DNA of 64,000 nt from Heliophilum fasciatum (GCF_004341395.1 NZ_SLXT01000004.1:1-64000), one strand, 5' to 3'. Counted from the first letter of the stretch, positions 53,083 through 63,185 are shown. The notes: a model not told the origin generated them from the letters alone. Numbers and translations are program-made.

Positions 53083-53983
53083 TTTGAGTGTTAAGCTGGG
53101 CCCTTTGGCCATGAAAAATCCGATCACCACAGCTTCGGGAACCTTTGGTTTTGGCCTGGAATTTGCATCGATGGTCGATCTGGGACGGTTAGGAGCGATT
53201 GTCGTTAAAGGGACAACGCTGGAACCGCGGGAAGGCAATCCCGTGCCTCGTATGGCCGAAACGCCGGGAGGCATGCTGAATTCGATTGGTTTGCAAAACC
53301 CCGGTGTCGATGCTTTTATCCGGGACTACCTGCCGCCGTTGCGGGCCATCGATACACCGATCATTGTCAATATCAGCGGGAATACCGTAGAAGAGTATGG
53401 TGAGTTGGCGGCCAAGCTCGATCAAGCTGACGGTGTGGCGGCGTTAGAAGTCAACGTGTCTTGCCCCAATGTCAAGCACGGCGGCATTCAGTTTGGTACC
53501 ATGCCGGAGTCAGCGGCCGAAGTGACGCGGGCGGTGCGGGCAGGAACCAAAAAACCGGTCATCGTCAAGCTGTCACCGAATGTAACCGATATTGTGGTCA
53601 TGGCCGAAGCGGTTGCTGACGCCGGTGCTGATGCGGTAGCACTGATCAACACGTTGCTGGGCATGGCCATTGATGTGAAAAAGCGCCGGCCTGTGCTGGC
53701 CAACTGCTTTGGCGGCCTTTCCGGTCCGGCCGTCAAGCCGGTGGCGTTGCGCATGATTTATCAAGTCCATCGCGCAGTAAAGATACCTATCTTGGGTATG
53801 GGCGGTGTGATGAACAGCACCGATGCACTGGAGATGATCATGGCGGGGGCTACGGCCGTTGCTGTCGGGACGGCAAATTTCTGCAATCCCACAGCCACCA
53901 TGGAGATCATCGACGGTCTGCAAGATTTTTGCCGGCGCGAAGGTGTGCGTTCGATGGAGGAACTGATCGGGGCGGCTCACTGA
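53075..53983 (+). CDS. pyrD: Dihydroorotate dehydrogenase B, catalytic subunit
   Basis: FMN enzyme oxidising dihydroorotate to orotate with NAD+ through PyrK. The 302-aa class 1B protein begins [24 protein letters not shown] and contains the catalytic C130 in [12 protein letters not shown], followed by the FMN phosphate site [20 protein letters not shown] 53075 overlaps pyrK. It is the last pyr gene here; pyrF and pyrE, which usually follow, are absent from the window. Confidence 0.97.
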   Translation: MIDLSVKLGPLAMKNPITTASGTFGFGLEFASMVDLGRLGAIVVKGTTLEPREGNPVPRMAETPGGMLNSIGLQNPGVDAFIRDYLPPLRAIDTPIIVNISGNTVEEYGELAAKLDQADGVAALEVNVSCPNVKHGGIQFGTMPESAAEVTRAVRAGTKKPVIVKLSPNVTDIVVMAEAVADAGADAVALINTLLGMAIDVKKRRPVLANCFGGLSGPAVKPVALRMIYQVHRAVKIPILGMGGVMNSTDALEMIMAGATAVAVGTANFCNPTATMEIIDGLQDFCRREGVRSMEELIGAAH

Positions 53984-54042
53984 TTTTTCGACATGAGTTT
54001 TGGCATTTACGACATTGAGATTTTGGTCTATCATAAGAGATA

Positions 54043-54120
54043 GCCGATAAGCGGTCGCCGATAAGTGATTGTGGATAAACGATTGCCGATAAGCGATTGC
54101 AGATAAGCGATTGCATAAGG
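54043..54120 (+). repeat. Five imperfect 14-bp tandem repeats
   Basis: Units of form GCCGATAAGCGATT repeat at 54043, 54057, 54071, 54085 and 54099, with a partial sixth at 54113. Each copy differs from the consensus at 0-4 positions. The array lies in the 159-bp gap between pyrD and the phosphodiesterase-family gene, ending about 15 bp before its ribosome site. It may be slippage-generated or a protein-binding array; no hairpin of terminator type occupies the gap. Confidence 0.85.
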
Positions 54121-54142
54121 ATTCCTGGGGAGGTGAAACGCA

Positions 54143-55681
54143 GTGCGGCGCAAAAAGGTGATCATGTTTATCATTGATTCTTTTCACCCTCAGGTGCTGG
54201 ACGATGTCACAGCCGATGGATCAGCCCCGGCACTTTCTTTTTTGCGCAAGCAAGGATTTAGCCACAGCGGCGTCGTATCTGCGTTCCCAACGATGACTCC
54301 GACGGCCTTGAGTTCGATCGCGACGGGTACCTATGCCGATAAACATAAGGTGCCCGGTTTTATTTGGCTTTCGGAGATCAGCCATTGGCTGGTTAATTAT
54401 GGAGCCACGCCAGGCTCCATTTTAAAGCTTGGTGTTTTTCAATCGGTCAAGAATTTGCTCTACGGCTTAAACCAGGAACATGTGAGTCCCCTGGTGAAAA
54501 CCGTACATGAAGCGTTGGAAGAACGAGGCTACTCCTCGGGAAATATTAACTTTTTTATTTACCGGGGACGCAAACGTCGGGAAGCTAAAGTGCCTTGGTT
54601 GGTGCGCCTGGCTGCTTGGCTCCGCTTGCAGGGGGGGCCCATCCTCGGTCCCGAGAGCTTGGCACTTGGTGAGTTTTGTCTGTCGCCATCGCTGAAAAAT
54701 TTTCGCGGTCCTGTGGGCTTGTTCAATAAATTCGGTTTTAATGATCGCTTTTCGTGCTTGGCGGCACGGGAGTTGATCAAGCGTGGCAAGCAACCGGATT
54801 TTATGATGGTCTACTTGCCGGACAATGACCGCTTTTCTCACCGTGTTGGCCCGATGAATACTCATCCTTGTATTCGTGAAGCCGATAAGCTGATTCAATA
54901 TGTGCTGGATGCTTTTCCCTCTTGGGAACATGCGCTGGAGCACAACGCGATTTTGGTAGCGGGCGATCATTCGCAGTGCCAGATCGTCAAAAAACATAAT
55001 TTGATTCGTCTCGACCGGGCGCTTCAAAAGTTTACCCAAGTTTCGATGCTTTCCGGCCGCGTGCGCAGCCGTGATGATGTGGCGATCTGCCCCAATGAGC
55101 GTATGGCGATTATCTATGTGTTAAAGAATCCCGGTGAGATCTTACCGCGTATCGTCGACGCTTTTATCGGCGAGGATCGCATCAGCCAGATCATGTGGAA
55201 AGAGCACGACCATTATCGAGTCATCGAAGGTGGCACGGGGCGTTCTTTGACCTTCTGGCGCGGCGATATTCCGACCGATGGAACGTCTGAACATAGGACG
55301 GATGAGTTTGCCTTGAGGCCGGTAGTAGTCGTTGACCAATATGGTCAACGGTGGGGTTATGAAGGTGATCTGGCTGTGATTGACGGGCGCCTCGACGGAG
55401 AAGTATTACGTTTTGGTGAGTACCCCGATGCGTTGGCCCGCATTGCTTCGGCCCTCGATTGTCAACGGACGCCGCGGGTGCTGCTTTCGGCACGGCCTGG
55501 TTATGAATTTTATGGTGAGGAAGCGCCGATTTTTCCGGGCGGCGGCAGCCATGGCTCGCTGCATCAAAGTGATTCTCTGGTGCCGGCCCTGATCGCCGGT
55601 TCGGATTATGACTTGGCCAGCCCGCGCATCATTGAATTTTATAATTGGTTGATGAAGCAACTGCCGGAGCGGCGCTGGTAG
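54143..55681 (+). CDS. Type I phosphodiesterase / nucleotide pyrophosphatase-family protein
   Basis: A 512-aa alkaline-phosphatase-fold protein. GTG 54143 follows GGGGAGGTGAAACGCA. The N-terminal metal site is MFIIDSFHPQVL, followed by the nucleophile region FPTMTPTALSSIATG (threonine in PTMTPT); further ligands occur in YLPDNDRFSHRVG, VAGDHSQCQ and GGGSHGSLHQSD. No signal peptide is visible, unlike many exported relatives, so a cytoplasmic or unconventional location is possible. Substrate unknown. Same strand as the pyr operon but probably separate from it. Confidence 0.88.
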   Translation: MRRKKVIMFIIDSFHPQVLDDVTADGSAPALSFLRKQGFSHSGVVSAFPTMTPTALSSIATGTYADKHKVPGFIWLSEISHWLVNYGATPGSILKLGVFQSVKNLLYGLNQEHVSPLVKTVHEALEERGYSSGNINFFIYRGRKRREAKVPWLVRLAAWLRLQGGPILGPESLALGEFCLSPSLKNFRGPVGLFNKFGFNDRFSCLAARELIKRGKQPDFMMVYLPDNDRFSHRVGPMNTHPCIREADKLIQYVLDAFPSWEHALEHNAILVAGDHSQCQIVKKHNLIRLDRALQKFTQVSMLSGRVRSRDDVAICPNERMAIIYVLKNPGEILPRIVDAFIGEDRISQIMWKEHDHYRVIEGGTGRSLTFWRGDIPTDGTSEHRTDEFALRPVVVVDQYGQRWGYEGDLAVIDGRLDGEVLRFGEYPDALARIASALDCQRTPRVLLSARPGYEFYGEEAPIFPGGGSHGSLHQSDSLVPALIAGSDYDLASPRIIEFYNWLMKQLPERRW

Positions 55682-55684
55682 ACG

Positions 55685-55733
55685 GCATCGGTCCGTAGCG
55701 TCGGTAAATGGCGCCGGTAAATAGCGCCGGCCA
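55685..55733 (+). repeat. Short imperfect 13-bp repeats after the phosphodiesterase gene
   Basis: CGTCGGTAAATGG, CGCCGGTAAATAG and CGCCGGCCAATAC follow one another. They resemble in style, but not in sequence, the 14-bp array upstream of the same gene. Probably slippage products. Confidence 0.45.
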
Positions 55734-55740
55734 ATACAGA

Positions 55741-55779
55741 AAAGCCCTTGATCGTTAGAAGCGATCAAGGGCTTTTTTT
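55741..55779. terminator. Bidirectional intrinsic terminator
   Basis: AAAGCCCTTGATCG (55741-55754) pairs with CGATCAAGGGCTTT (55762-55775) around 7 nt, with T7 on plus and an A3 flank (T3 on minus). It separates the convergent phosphodiesterase and coiled-coil genes. Confidence 0.88.
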
Positions 55780-55834
55780 GATCTTCAGATGCTTTTTCTT
55801 GAAGCTTAAAGCGGTGCTTTGCGGCGGTGCCGGA

Positions 55835-56329
55835 TTAGACAGGCTGGCGACGGAGGGAGCGAATCTTCACATCGTGCTCGCCGAGCATGGCTTGCATGGA
55901 TAGTTGATCTTCGCGAATTTCTTTCAAAGCAGCCAGGGTTTGTTGATGATTTTGTTCCATTTTGCGTTCCGTCGCGTCCATCCGCGACTCCAGCCGTTGG
56001 AACTGTCCTTTCATGAACGATACGTCTTCAACGACAGTGACCAACTGGGCTGTGTTTTCTTCGACGCGGTGTTCTAACGCGTTGACCAAAGCAAAAAGTT
56101 CTTTTTGACCGGATTGAAGCCCTGCTTGACCTTCTTCCAATTTGGATAAGCGGTGATCCATGGAAGTAACTTTTTGATCGAGGGAGGAAACTTTCTGATC
56201 AAGGGAGGAGACTTTTTGGTCGAGGGAGGAGACTTTTTGGTCGAGGGAGGAGACTTTTTGGTCGAGGGAGGAGACTTTTTGGTCGAGGGAGGAGACTTTT
56301 TCGAGGATCAGTTTTAAGGTGTTTTCCAT
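55835..56329 (-). CDS. Coiled-coil protein with KVSSLDQ heptads
   Basis: A 164-aa cytoplasmic protein from ATG 56329 with AAAAAGGAGAG upstream. After a short N-terminus (MENTLKLILE) come six near-perfect heptads KVSSLDQ, then degenerate heptads (VTSMDHRLSKLEEGQ) and a long predicted coiled coil to the end. Val and Leu fall in the a and e/d-type positions expected of a parallel coiled coil. No signal peptide or catalytic motif. Resembles DUF-type phage/plasmid coiled-coil proteins but has no assignable function. Convergent with the phosphodiesterase gene. Confidence 0.85.
   Translation of the reverse strand: MENTLKLILEKVSSLDQKVSSLDQKVSSLDQKVSSLDQKVSSLDQKVSSLDQKVTSMDHRLSKLEEGQAGLQSGQKELFALVNALEHRVEENTAQLVTVVEDVSFMKGQFQRLESRMDATERKMEQNHQQTLAALKEIREDQLSMQAMLGEHDVKIRSLRRQPV
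56168..56301 (-). repeat. 21-bp tandem repeat array encoding heptads
   Basis: Six 21-bp units run from 56168 to 56293, the last four identical, with a partial seventh at 56294-56301. On plus the unit reads GACTTTTTGGTCGAGGGAGG plus A. Each unit encodes one KVSSLDQ heptad, so changes in copy number keep the frame and lengthen the coiled coil by one turn pair. Confidence 0.92.
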
Positions 56330-56490
56330 GCGCTTTACTCTCCTTTTTTGTTTCTAATAGGCGACGCATCGACTCAAGTTAACTAAGAGTTCTGTCCCTG
56401 ATGTAAACGTTCTCTGACTTTTCTTGTGATCTTTACGGTCAAGAAAGGGTGGACAAGTTACCTACAGTATAACACAAGCGCGATAAACAA

Positions 56491-56520
56491 TTGAATACTT
56501 TTTGGTTTTTTTCATAAAAA
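56491..56520 (+). promoter_or_regulatory. Possible promoter for the NlpC/P60 gene
   Basis: TTGAAT (56491-56496), 18-bp spacer, TAAAAA (56515-56520), about 95 bp upstream of the start. Both boxes are imperfect. The rest of the 287-bp divergent gap (56330-56616) shows no other clear element. Confidence 0.35.
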
Positions 56521-56616
56521 ATGGTAGGAGAACATAGACAAAGACAAAGCAGTCTTTATTTCAAGTAAGCGATGGCATGAAAGTCGTAAGACTCAATTCA
56601 TGACGGAGGTGTGGCC

Positions 56617-57435
56617 TTGGAAAAGAGCAAAACCGGTGGAGTGATTGGTGTAACCCTGGTCGACGTTTGGGCAGAGCCGGTAGAGAAGGAGCGGGTGACG
56701 CAAGCTTGGTTGGGCAGTACAGCAAAGATCCTGAACCGTTCCCAGGGATGGTGCCAGATTCTACTTCCGGAGCAAGGTAACTATCCCGGTTGGGTGAGGG
56801 AAGCAGTGCTTTGTGAGGATGCAGCAGTACCGGATGAACAAGAGCGCGTCGTTGTGGTAATTCCCAAAGTCTACAGTGATGGACTGCATCTGGTCATGGG
56901 TACGGTACTTCCGATGGAGCGGCAACAAAGCGAGCGGGTGATCTTGACACTGCCCGGTGGAAAAAAAGCAACCTTGCCTAAAGCGGTGGTGCAACCTTGG
57001 CAAGGTTTGGCTAAAGAAGCTATAGGGAAAGAAGAGCAAGAAAAAATCCCGCTTCAGGCTGTTCGCCACGCCCTGCGCCTCCCCCGCATTCCTTATCTCT
57101 GGGGTGGCATGACTGTGGAAGGTATCGATTGTTCCGGCTTGATGTATTTAAGTTACTGGCTTTGCGGTGTGGCGCTGCCCCGTGATGCGGCCGATCAGTT
57201 TGCACAACTTCAACCGATAGAAGAAGCGGAAGTGCAGAGAGGTGATCTGCTTTTTTTCGGTTCCCCTGATGATGGTGTGACTCATGTAGGGATGATCAGC
57301 AGTCTGGAAGGGCCGGGACACTTTGTCCATGCCTCCAGTCGTCTTGGTGGGGTAGTCCGAACGAACCGAGATGATCCCTTTTATCAAGAACGACTTCTCG
57401 GTTATCGGCGCGTGATCGTACCGACTGCGGTATAA
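56617..57435 (+). CDS. NlpC/P60 cysteine peptidase with SH3-type domains (YkfC-like)
   Basis: A 272-aa protein. TTG 56617 is preferred (ACGGAGG 7 nt upstream; GTG 56611 is too close). Two SH3-like segments (VTLVDVWAEPVEKERVTQAWLG and VIPKVYSDGLHLVMGTVLP) precede the NlpC/P60 domain with C172 (GIDCSGLMYL), H223 (VTHVGMISS) and H238 (FVHASSRLGG). These enzymes cut gamma-D-Glu to diamino acid bonds in murein peptides. No signal peptide is visible, so it resembles the cytoplasmic murein-peptide-recycling enzyme YkfC rather than a secreted hydrolase. Confidence 0.9.
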   Translation: MEKSKTGGVIGVTLVDVWAEPVEKERVTQAWLGSTAKILNRSQGWCQILLPEQGNYPGWVREAVLCEDAAVPDEQERVVVVIPKVYSDGLHLVMGTVLPMERQQSERVILTLPGGKKATLPKAVVQPWQGLAKEAIGKEEQEKIPLQAVRHALRLPRIPYLWGGMTVEGIDCSGLMYLSYWLCGVALPRDAADQFAQLQPIEEAEVQRGDLLFFGSPDDGVTHVGMISSLEGPGHFVHASSRLGGVVRTNRDDPFYQERLLGYRRVIVPTAV

Positions 57436-57486
57436 CGCCGAGCGGCACTTGGCTACAGTTCCTTCGTCAATAGTGCCTCACGACAA

Positions 57487-59283
57487 TTAGCTTCCCCGCA
57501 ATGCTTCCGGCACCGCTTGCGGTGACGCCCAGATCGTTTGCTGGTGGTCATAAATCACATAGCCCGGCTTGGCGCCGCCGGGCTTACGCACATAGCGCCG
57601 CTCCGTGTAATCTACAGGCACTTTAGCAGCATCGCGACCGCGGCTGAAATAAGCAGCACAGTTGGCGGCCAGTTCCAAGAGTTCCGGGGTGATCCCGCCT
57701 TTGTCGCGGAGGGGAACCACCACATGAGAACCAGGCATGTCTTTGGCATGAAGCCAGATATCGCCGTCGCGGGCCATCTTCATCGTTAAATAGTCGTTCT
57801 GGCGATTGTTTTTGCCGATCCAGATCAGGCCGCCTTCCGCTGTGGTCCAGACAGTTGGCTGCGGCGGCGCTTCTTTGGGTTTTTTGTCTTTACTGCTGCC
57901 TGGGGTGCCGCGCTTTTTCTGCGGACGGCTGGGTGACTGGGGCGGGAGGTACCCGGATTGCACCAACTCCTGGCGAATCTCCTCGAGAGCAGCGGCATCA
58001 TCGGCCTGCTCTAAAGCAACGAGCACTGAATCCAGATAATGCAATTCCTGCACGGTAGCGGCCAGTTGGGCACCGGCCTGGGTGATCGTGGCCGTTGCTT
58101 TGTTGTAGCGCGCAAAAAAGCGCTGGGCATTTTCGGCGGCCGTCAATGACGGATCAAGGGGGATACGATGGGTCACCGCCGGATCATAAAAATCCTCCGC
58201 ATCGACGCTCACGTCGCCAGGCTGTACGCGATAAAGATTGGCTAACAAAAGTTCGCCCCAAGTGCGGCCGATCCGATCCTTCTCGGCGGCGGCAATGTCT
58301 GCTTCCTGACCGGCGCGCTTGCGGTTGGCCCGTTCCCATTCCAAGCTGATCCGTTTGGCCAGCGTTTGCCGTTGTGCCGCTAAGCGATCAGCGCGATATT
58401 TTTGATCATAAAAGGAAGCGAGGCCATCATTCATCGTTGGCGCCGGTTCTTGGCGTAAACTTGAGAGATGTTCCAACGGCCAAGGGGCAAAGGTTTTTGG
58501 CTGACTCCCTTGCCAGAAGATCAGCGGTGTTGTTTTTCCGTCCTGTACGATCTGTACAAGCTCACCCAGCGTCAGTGCCAGCCGCTGTAATTCATAATGG
58601 CCGCATTCGCCGACTCGGGCCGTTGGAGCCAGGCCGGCGCGGTGCACAAGCTCACGAGCCGTTTCCGGCGCAATGCCGGCCAGGTTGCGTTGCAGCCCAT
58701 CGACGATAAGCACATTTTCTGCCGTACTGTAGATCAACTCACCCAGTGACTGATCATCGAGCGGTGCCAAAGGCTTTTTAGTCGAAGCCGGCGGTGCTAC
58801 ATAAGGCCGGCCTGGCAGTACTTCCCGATGACGGCTGACGGCATGACTGTAGCGGCGCAGGCCGTCGAGAATCATGTTATCGCTGTCGACGAGAATCAAG
58901 TTCGAATGTTTGCCCATGATCTCCAAGATCAATGTCTTGAGCGCTTTCCCGCCCAACTCGTCCGTCGATTCGATCTCAAAAGCGACGATCCGTTCCCAGG
59001 CAGGCTGGATGATCCGGCGGATTCGGCCGTTCTCCAGGTGCTTGCGCAGGACCATGCAAAACATGGGCGGTTGGGTAGGGTTGGGCTTATTTTCTTGGGT
59101 GAAATGAAGACGCGCTTGCGCTGGGTTCGCCGAAAGCAGCAGGCGCCAGTTTTTTCCCAGGTGTCGTCCAAGCAAGTGAACCTCATCGGCCAAGGGTTGA
59201 ACGATGCGATCGATGCGGGCATCGATCAAGCGTGGACGTAATTCATCAACGATCGTAGTTAACGTAATCCCATCGAGAGCCAA
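57487..59283 (-). CDS. rqcH: Rqc2 homologue RqcH (NFACT, fibronectin-binding-like)
   Basis: Ribosome-quality-control factor that binds split 50S subunits with stalled nascent chains and directs alanine tailing. TTG 59283 is chosen (GAGGGGGG about 7 nt upstream); the longer frame to 59403 has no site. The 598-aa protein begins LALDGITLTTIVDELRPRLIDARIDRI, an NFACT-N signature, with the helix-hairpin-helix and coiled-coil middle and a C-terminal NFACT-R domain (LIWIGKNNRQNDYLTMKMA, DIWLHAKDMPGSHVV). An Ala/Pro/Lys-rich linker (SPSRPQKKRGTPGSSKDKKPK) precedes NFACT-R. Divergent from the P-type ATPase gene. Confidence 0.94.
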   Translation of the reverse strand: MALDGITLTTIVDELRPRLIDARIDRIVQPLADEVHLLGRHLGKNWRLLLSANPAQARLHFTQENKPNPTQPPMFCMVLRKHLENGRIRRIIQPAWERIVAFEIESTDELGGKALKTLILEIMGKHSNLILVDSDNMILDGLRRYSHAVSRHREVLPGRPYVAPPASTKKPLAPLDDQSLGELIYSTAENVLIVDGLQRNLAGIAPETARELVHRAGLAPTARVGECGHYELQRLALTLGELVQIVQDGKTTPLIFWQGSQPKTFAPWPLEHLSSLRQEPAPTMNDGLASFYDQKYRADRLAAQRQTLAKRISLEWERANRKRAGQEADIAAAEKDRIGRTWGELLLANLYRVQPGDVSVDAEDFYDPAVTHRIPLDPSLTAAENAQRFFARYNKATATITQAGAQLAATVQELHYLDSVLVALEQADDAAALEEIRQELVQSGYLPPQSPSRPQKKRGTPGSSKDKKPKEAPPQPTVWTTAEGGLIWIGKNNRQNDYLTMKMARDGDIWLHAKDMPGSHVVVPLRDKGGITPELLELAANCAAYFSRGRDAAKVPVDYTERRYVRKPGGAKPGYVIYDHQQTIWASPQAVPEALRGS

Positions 59284-59462
59284 AAAGCATCCCCCCTCAT
59301 TATGGGTGTGATCATAGCATGGGAAGCGCGAGGGGGCAACTTTTCCCACCTTCTGCCGATCAAGAGAGTGTACATGCTGGTATGGACGGGCTGCTTGCTT
59401 CATACCTATGAAAAGAGGAAACTATCTTGAAAATAATGGTATGGGAGGAAGGAGAATAGGCG

Positions 59463-62240
59463 ATGGAAAAACAATGGCATCGCTTGCCGGTACAAGCGCT
59501 GTGGGACAAACTCGAGACGGAGCCCACAGGCTTGCGCACCAAAGAGGCCCAGCGTCGTTTGGCGCAAGTGGGGCCGAACAGTTTAAGTGAAGAAAAGCCG
59601 GTCCCCTTATGGCGTAAGTTTTTGGCGCAGTTTGAAGATGTGATGATTTTGATCTTGGTCGCCGCTACCGTTGTTTCCGCCGCCCTCGGTGAGTGGGTCG
59701 ACGCGGTGACGATCCTGGTGATCGTGCTGATGAATGCGGTGCTGGGCTTGGTGCAGGAATACCGGGCAGAACAGTCACTGGCAGCGTTAAAAAAGCTGAC
59801 CGCACCGGAAGCGCGGGTCTGCCGTGACGGCGAAGAACGGCGCATGGCCGCCAGTGAAGTTGTGCCCGGTGATCTGGTCACGATTGAAGCCGGTGATCGC
59901 GTACCTGCCGATCTGCGCTTGATCGAAGTGAGTGATCTGGCCTTGGACGAGTCCCCCTTGACCGGCGAATCGTTGCCGGTGACCAAGTGTACCGAAGGCT
60001 TGGGTGAAATCGGCATCAGTCTTGGTGATCAACAAAACATGGCCTTTGCCGGGACAAGTGTGACAAGCGGTCGCGGCCGGGGCCTGGTGGTTGCTACGGG
60101 CATGCAAACGGAAATGGGACGCATTGCCCAGATGATCGATGCCGTCGAAGAAGAAGACACACCGCTGCAAAAGCGCCTGGCCCAGTTAGGCCGGACGCTT
60201 GTGGCACTTTGCTTGGTTGTTTGTGCCCTCGTCGTAGCGATCGGCTTGTGGCAAGGTGAAGCCTTTTACCGCATGGTCTTGACCGGTGTCAGCTTGGCCG
60301 TAGCGGCCATTCCTGAAGGCTTGCCGGCCATTGTGACGATTGCCCTGGCCATCGGTGTCCAAAAGATGATTCGCAGCCAAGCGATTGTACGCAAGCTTCC
60401 CGCCGTGGAGACCTTAGGTTGTGTGACCGTGATCGGTTCCGATAAAACCGGTACCCTAACCCAAAATGAAATGACCGTACGCCGCCTTTATGTGGGTGGT
60501 GAAGAAATCGACGTGGAAGGGCGGGGCTATGAACCGATCGGCGCCTTCCTGCGCGGCTCCCGGGTGATCAAGCCGGCCCAAGAAGGATTGCCACCGAAAG
60601 AATGGATGGACGGACATGAAATGATCCAAGCGGCACTGCTTTGCAATAATGCCGAGATTCGCTTGGACGGTGAAGAAAAAGGCAAACGCCGCAAGAGCGC
60701 CGACAAGGCAGGCGGACAAGCATGGAAACTCAACGGTGATCCTACGGAAGGTGCCCTGGTTGTTTTAGCTGCCAAAGCAGGAATTACCCGGGAAGATGTC
60801 GAAAATGAGTTCACTCGCGTTAAAGAAATACCCTTTGATTCCGATCGTAAGTGCATGACCGTTGTTGTACGTACCGCGGGTGGCGGCTTGCGCGTCTATG
60901 TCAAAGGGGCTGTGGAAACGCTGTTGTCGCTCGCTGTTAACGTGCGGCGGCGAGGTTTGGTGGTGCCCCTCGATGATGCTGAAAAAAAGCGTATCATGGC
61001 TGCCAACGACGCCATGGCGTCATCGGCATTGCGGGTGTTGGCCGTAGCTTGCCGTGAACTGCCGCCGTCAACGCGGGATCTCGATGGCATCAACTTGGAA
61101 GCGAATTTGACTTTCCTTGGGCTGGCTGGGATGATGGACCCGCCGCGGCCCGGCGTGCAGCAGGCAGTGGAACGATGCACCCAGGCCGGGATTCGTACGG
61201 TCATGATTACCGGTGACCACCCCGTTACAGCACTGGCTGTCGCTCGGGAACTGACGATCGCTTCCCGGTCGGAAGAAGTGGTTACGGGAGCGCAGTTGGA
61301 TAGCATGGCGCCAGGGGAAGTGTCCGAGGCCGTCGCTCGGGCCAGCGTGTTTGCCCGCGTTTCACCGGAGCACAAGCTGCGCATCGTTCGAACGCTCCGA
61401 GAACGAGGCCATATCGTGGCTATGACCGGTGACGGTGTCAACGATGCGCCGGCCGTGAAAGAAGCCGATATCGGTATCGCCATGGGGCGGACAGGCACCG
61501 ATGTGACGAAGGAAGCGTCGTCGATGGTCCTGGCTGATGACAACTTTGTCACCATCGTGACGGCCGTTGAGCAGGGACGAGCCATCTATGACAATATCCG
61601 CAAGTTTATTCGCTATCTGCTCGCATGCAACACCGGTGAAGTCCTGGTCATGTTTTTGGCCAGCTTGCTGGCCATGCCCCTGCCGCTCTTGCCGGTACAA
61701 CTGCTCTGGGTGAACCTGGTCACGGACGGGTTGCCGGCTATGGCCCTGGGCGTCGAAAAGCCCGATCCCCAAGGGATGCAGCGACCGCCCCGTTCACCGC
61801 GCGAAAGTGTGCTGGCCCGGGGGCTCGGTCGCAGTGTGTTGCTCTGGGGTACCTATTGTGGTATCGTCACCTTGGCCGTCTTTGCCTGGGGATTGATGCT
61901 CGGTGATCTGGCGTTGGCGCGGACCATGGCGCTGACGACGTTAACTTTTTTCCAACTGTTTTATGTTTTTGAATGCCGCTCGGAAACTGCGCCGGTCTTT
62001 GCGATTGGCCTGACGAGCAATCGCTACTTGCTGGGTGCCGTTGTTCTATCGGCAATGATGCAGTTGGCGGTGATCTATGTACCGATCTTTCAAGCGATTT
62101 TTCAAACGGTACCGCTGGAACTTTCGCACTGGCTGGTCATTCTCTTTTTCTCTGGCGGGTGGTTGCTCCTGACCGGTCTTTGGTATTGGATCCGTAAACC
62201 GGCCCGAGCAGTGCGCCGTCAACACCTCCTTCATTCTTAA
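59463..62240 (+). CDS. SERCA-like P-type cation ATPase (probably calcium)
   Basis: A 925-aa P2A-type ATPase in the cytoplasmic membrane. Seen: N-terminal actuator region with TGES ([16 protein letters not shown]), M4 motif [11 protein letters not shown], phosphorylation site D327 in [12 protein letters not shown], the KGA loop (VYVKGAVE), and [22 protein letters not shown]5-M6 have NTGEV and [11 protein letters not shown], supplying the Asn, Glu, Asn and Asp ligands found in both calcium sites of SERCA. RBS GGAAGGAG precedes ATG 59463. Ca2+ export is most likely; Mn2+ is possible. Confidence 0.93.
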   Translation: MEKQWHRLPVQALWDKLETEPTGLRTKEAQRRLAQVGPNSLSEEKPVPLWRKFLAQFEDVMILILVAATVVSAALGEWVDAVTILVIVLMNAVLGLVQEYRAEQSLAALKKLTAPEARVCRDGEERRMAASEVVPGDLVTIEAGDRVPADLRLIEVSDLALDESPLTGESLPVTKCTEGLGEIGISLGDQQNMAFAGTSVTSGRGRGLVVATGMQTEMGRIAQMIDAVEEEDTPLQKRLAQLGRTLVALCLVVCALVVAIGLWQGEAFYRMVLTGVSLAVAAIPEGLPAIVTIALAIGVQKMIRSQAIVRKLPAVETLGCVTVIGSDKTGTLTQNEMTVRRLYVGGEEIDVEGRGYEPIGAFLRGSRVIKPAQEGLPPKEWMDGHEMIQAALLCNNAEIRLDGEEKGKRRKSADKAGGQAWKLNGDPTEGALVVLAAKAGITREDVENEFTRVKEIPFDSDRKCMTVVVRTAGGGLRVYVKGAVETLLSLAVNVRRRGLVVPLDDAEKKRIMAANDAMASSALRVLAVACRELPPSTRDLDGINLEANLTFLGLAGMMDPPRPGVQQAVERCTQAGIRTVMITGDHPVTALAVARELTIASRSEEVVTGAQLDSMAPGEVSEAVARASVFARVSPEHKLRIVRTLRERGHIVAMTGDGVNDAPAVKEADIGIAMGRTGTDVTKEASSMVLADDNFVTIVTAVEQGRAIYDNIRKFIRYLLACNTGEVLVMFLASLLAMPLPLLPVQLLWVNLVTDGLPAMALGVEKPDPQGMQRPPRSPRESVLARGLGRSVLLWGTYCGIVTLAVFAWGLMLGDLALARTMALTTLTFFQLFYVFECRSETAPVFAIGLTSNRYLLGAVVLSAMMQLAVIYVPIFQAIFQTVPLELSHWLVILFFSGGWLLLTGLWYWIRKPARAVRRQHLLHS

Positions 62241-62251
62241 TCATCAGAAAG

Positions 62252-63121
62252 GTGGCCCTTGAAACAGCAATGAATTTTGTAAAGATGCATGGCCTTGGCA
62301 ACGATTTTGTCCTGATCAACGCAATGAGTGAGCCCAACTGTTCCCGCAATGATTGGGAAGCGGTAGCCCAAAAAATTTGTGACCGTCATTATGGTGTTGG
62401 TGCCGACGGCTTGATTTTGATCTTGCCGGCCCTTGAGCCCGGTAACGATATCCGCTGGCGCATCATCAACCCCGATGGATCGGAGCCGGAAATGTGCGGC
62501 AACGGGATTCGCTGTTTTGCGCGCTACGTCTATGAACAAGGCATTGTTTCCACAGCATCCATGCGGGTGGAGACCTTGGCCGGGATCATCGTACCGGAAG
62601 TGCAAGTTCAAAATGGTGAGATCGTCGGTGTTTGTGTCGACATGGGTGAACCTCGCTTGGAACGCCAGCAGATTCCCATGGCCGGACCAGCTGGCGGCCC
62701 GGTTGTCGGCGAAGCGGTGGAAGTCAACGGTCAAATCGTTCATGTGACGGCTGTTTCTATGGGTAACCCTCACTGCTTGATCTATGTCGATGACATCAAC
62801 AGTGCACCGTTGACCGAACTGGGCCCCTTGATGGAAAAACACCCACTGTTCCCGCAAAAAACCAACGTAGAATTTGTTCAAGTTTGCTCGCCCGATTACG
62901 TCGAGATGCGCGTCTGGGAGCGCGGTGCCGGCCCCACCTTAGCCTGCGGTACCGGTGCTTGTGCTACCGTCGTCGGCTCGGTGCTCAACGGCAAAACGTC
63001 CCGTCTGGCAACAGTCAATCTGGCCGGCGGCCCCCTAACGATTGAGTGGCGTGAAAGTGACAATCATGTCTACATGACCGGCCCGGCCGTCGAAGTGTTT
63101 ACCGGTGAGTGGAAAGAATAA
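62252..63121 (+). CDS. dapF: Diaminopimelate epimerase
   Basis: Converts LL- to meso-diaminopimelate for murein and lysine. The conserved protein starts at ATG 62270 (MNFVKMHGLGNDFVLINA); GTG 62252 adds six residues and neither start has an ideal site, so the extent from 62252 is an upper bound. From ATG 62270 the two catalytic cysteines are C76 (MCGNGIRCF) and C226 (LACGTGACATV), the pair that deprotonates and reprotonates the substrate. About 283 aa, normal. Ends at a strong terminator. Confidence 0.95.
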   Translation: MALETAMNFVKMHGLGNDFVLINAMSEPNCSRNDWEAVAQKICDRHYGVGADGLILILPALEPGNDIRWRIINPDGSEPEMCGNGIRCFARYVYEQGIVSTASMRVETLAGIIVPEVQVQNGEIVGVCVDMGEPRLERQQIPMAGPAGGPVVGEAVEVNGQIVHVTAVSMGNPHCLIYVDDINSAPLTELGPLMEKHPLFPQKTNVEFVQVCSPDYVEMRVWERGAGPTLACGTGACATVVGSVLNGKTSRLATVNLAGGPLTIEWRESDNHVYMTGPAVEVFTGEWKE

Positions 63122-63155
63122 TTCCAGCAGCGAACGGCAAGGTTACATGTTAACA

Positions 63156-63185
63156 AAAAGAGGACCGGCGTACCGGTCCTCTTTT
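63156..63185 (+). terminator. Intrinsic terminator after dapF
   Basis: AAAAGAGGACCGG-CGTA-CCGGTCCTCTTTT (63156-63185), a 13-bp perfect stem with an in-stem T-tract. It can work on both strands. Confidence 0.87.

Noticed and set aside
54043-54120. 14-bp repeats as a CRISPR array
   Set aside because: Units are contiguous with no spacers, too short, and no cas gene is present.
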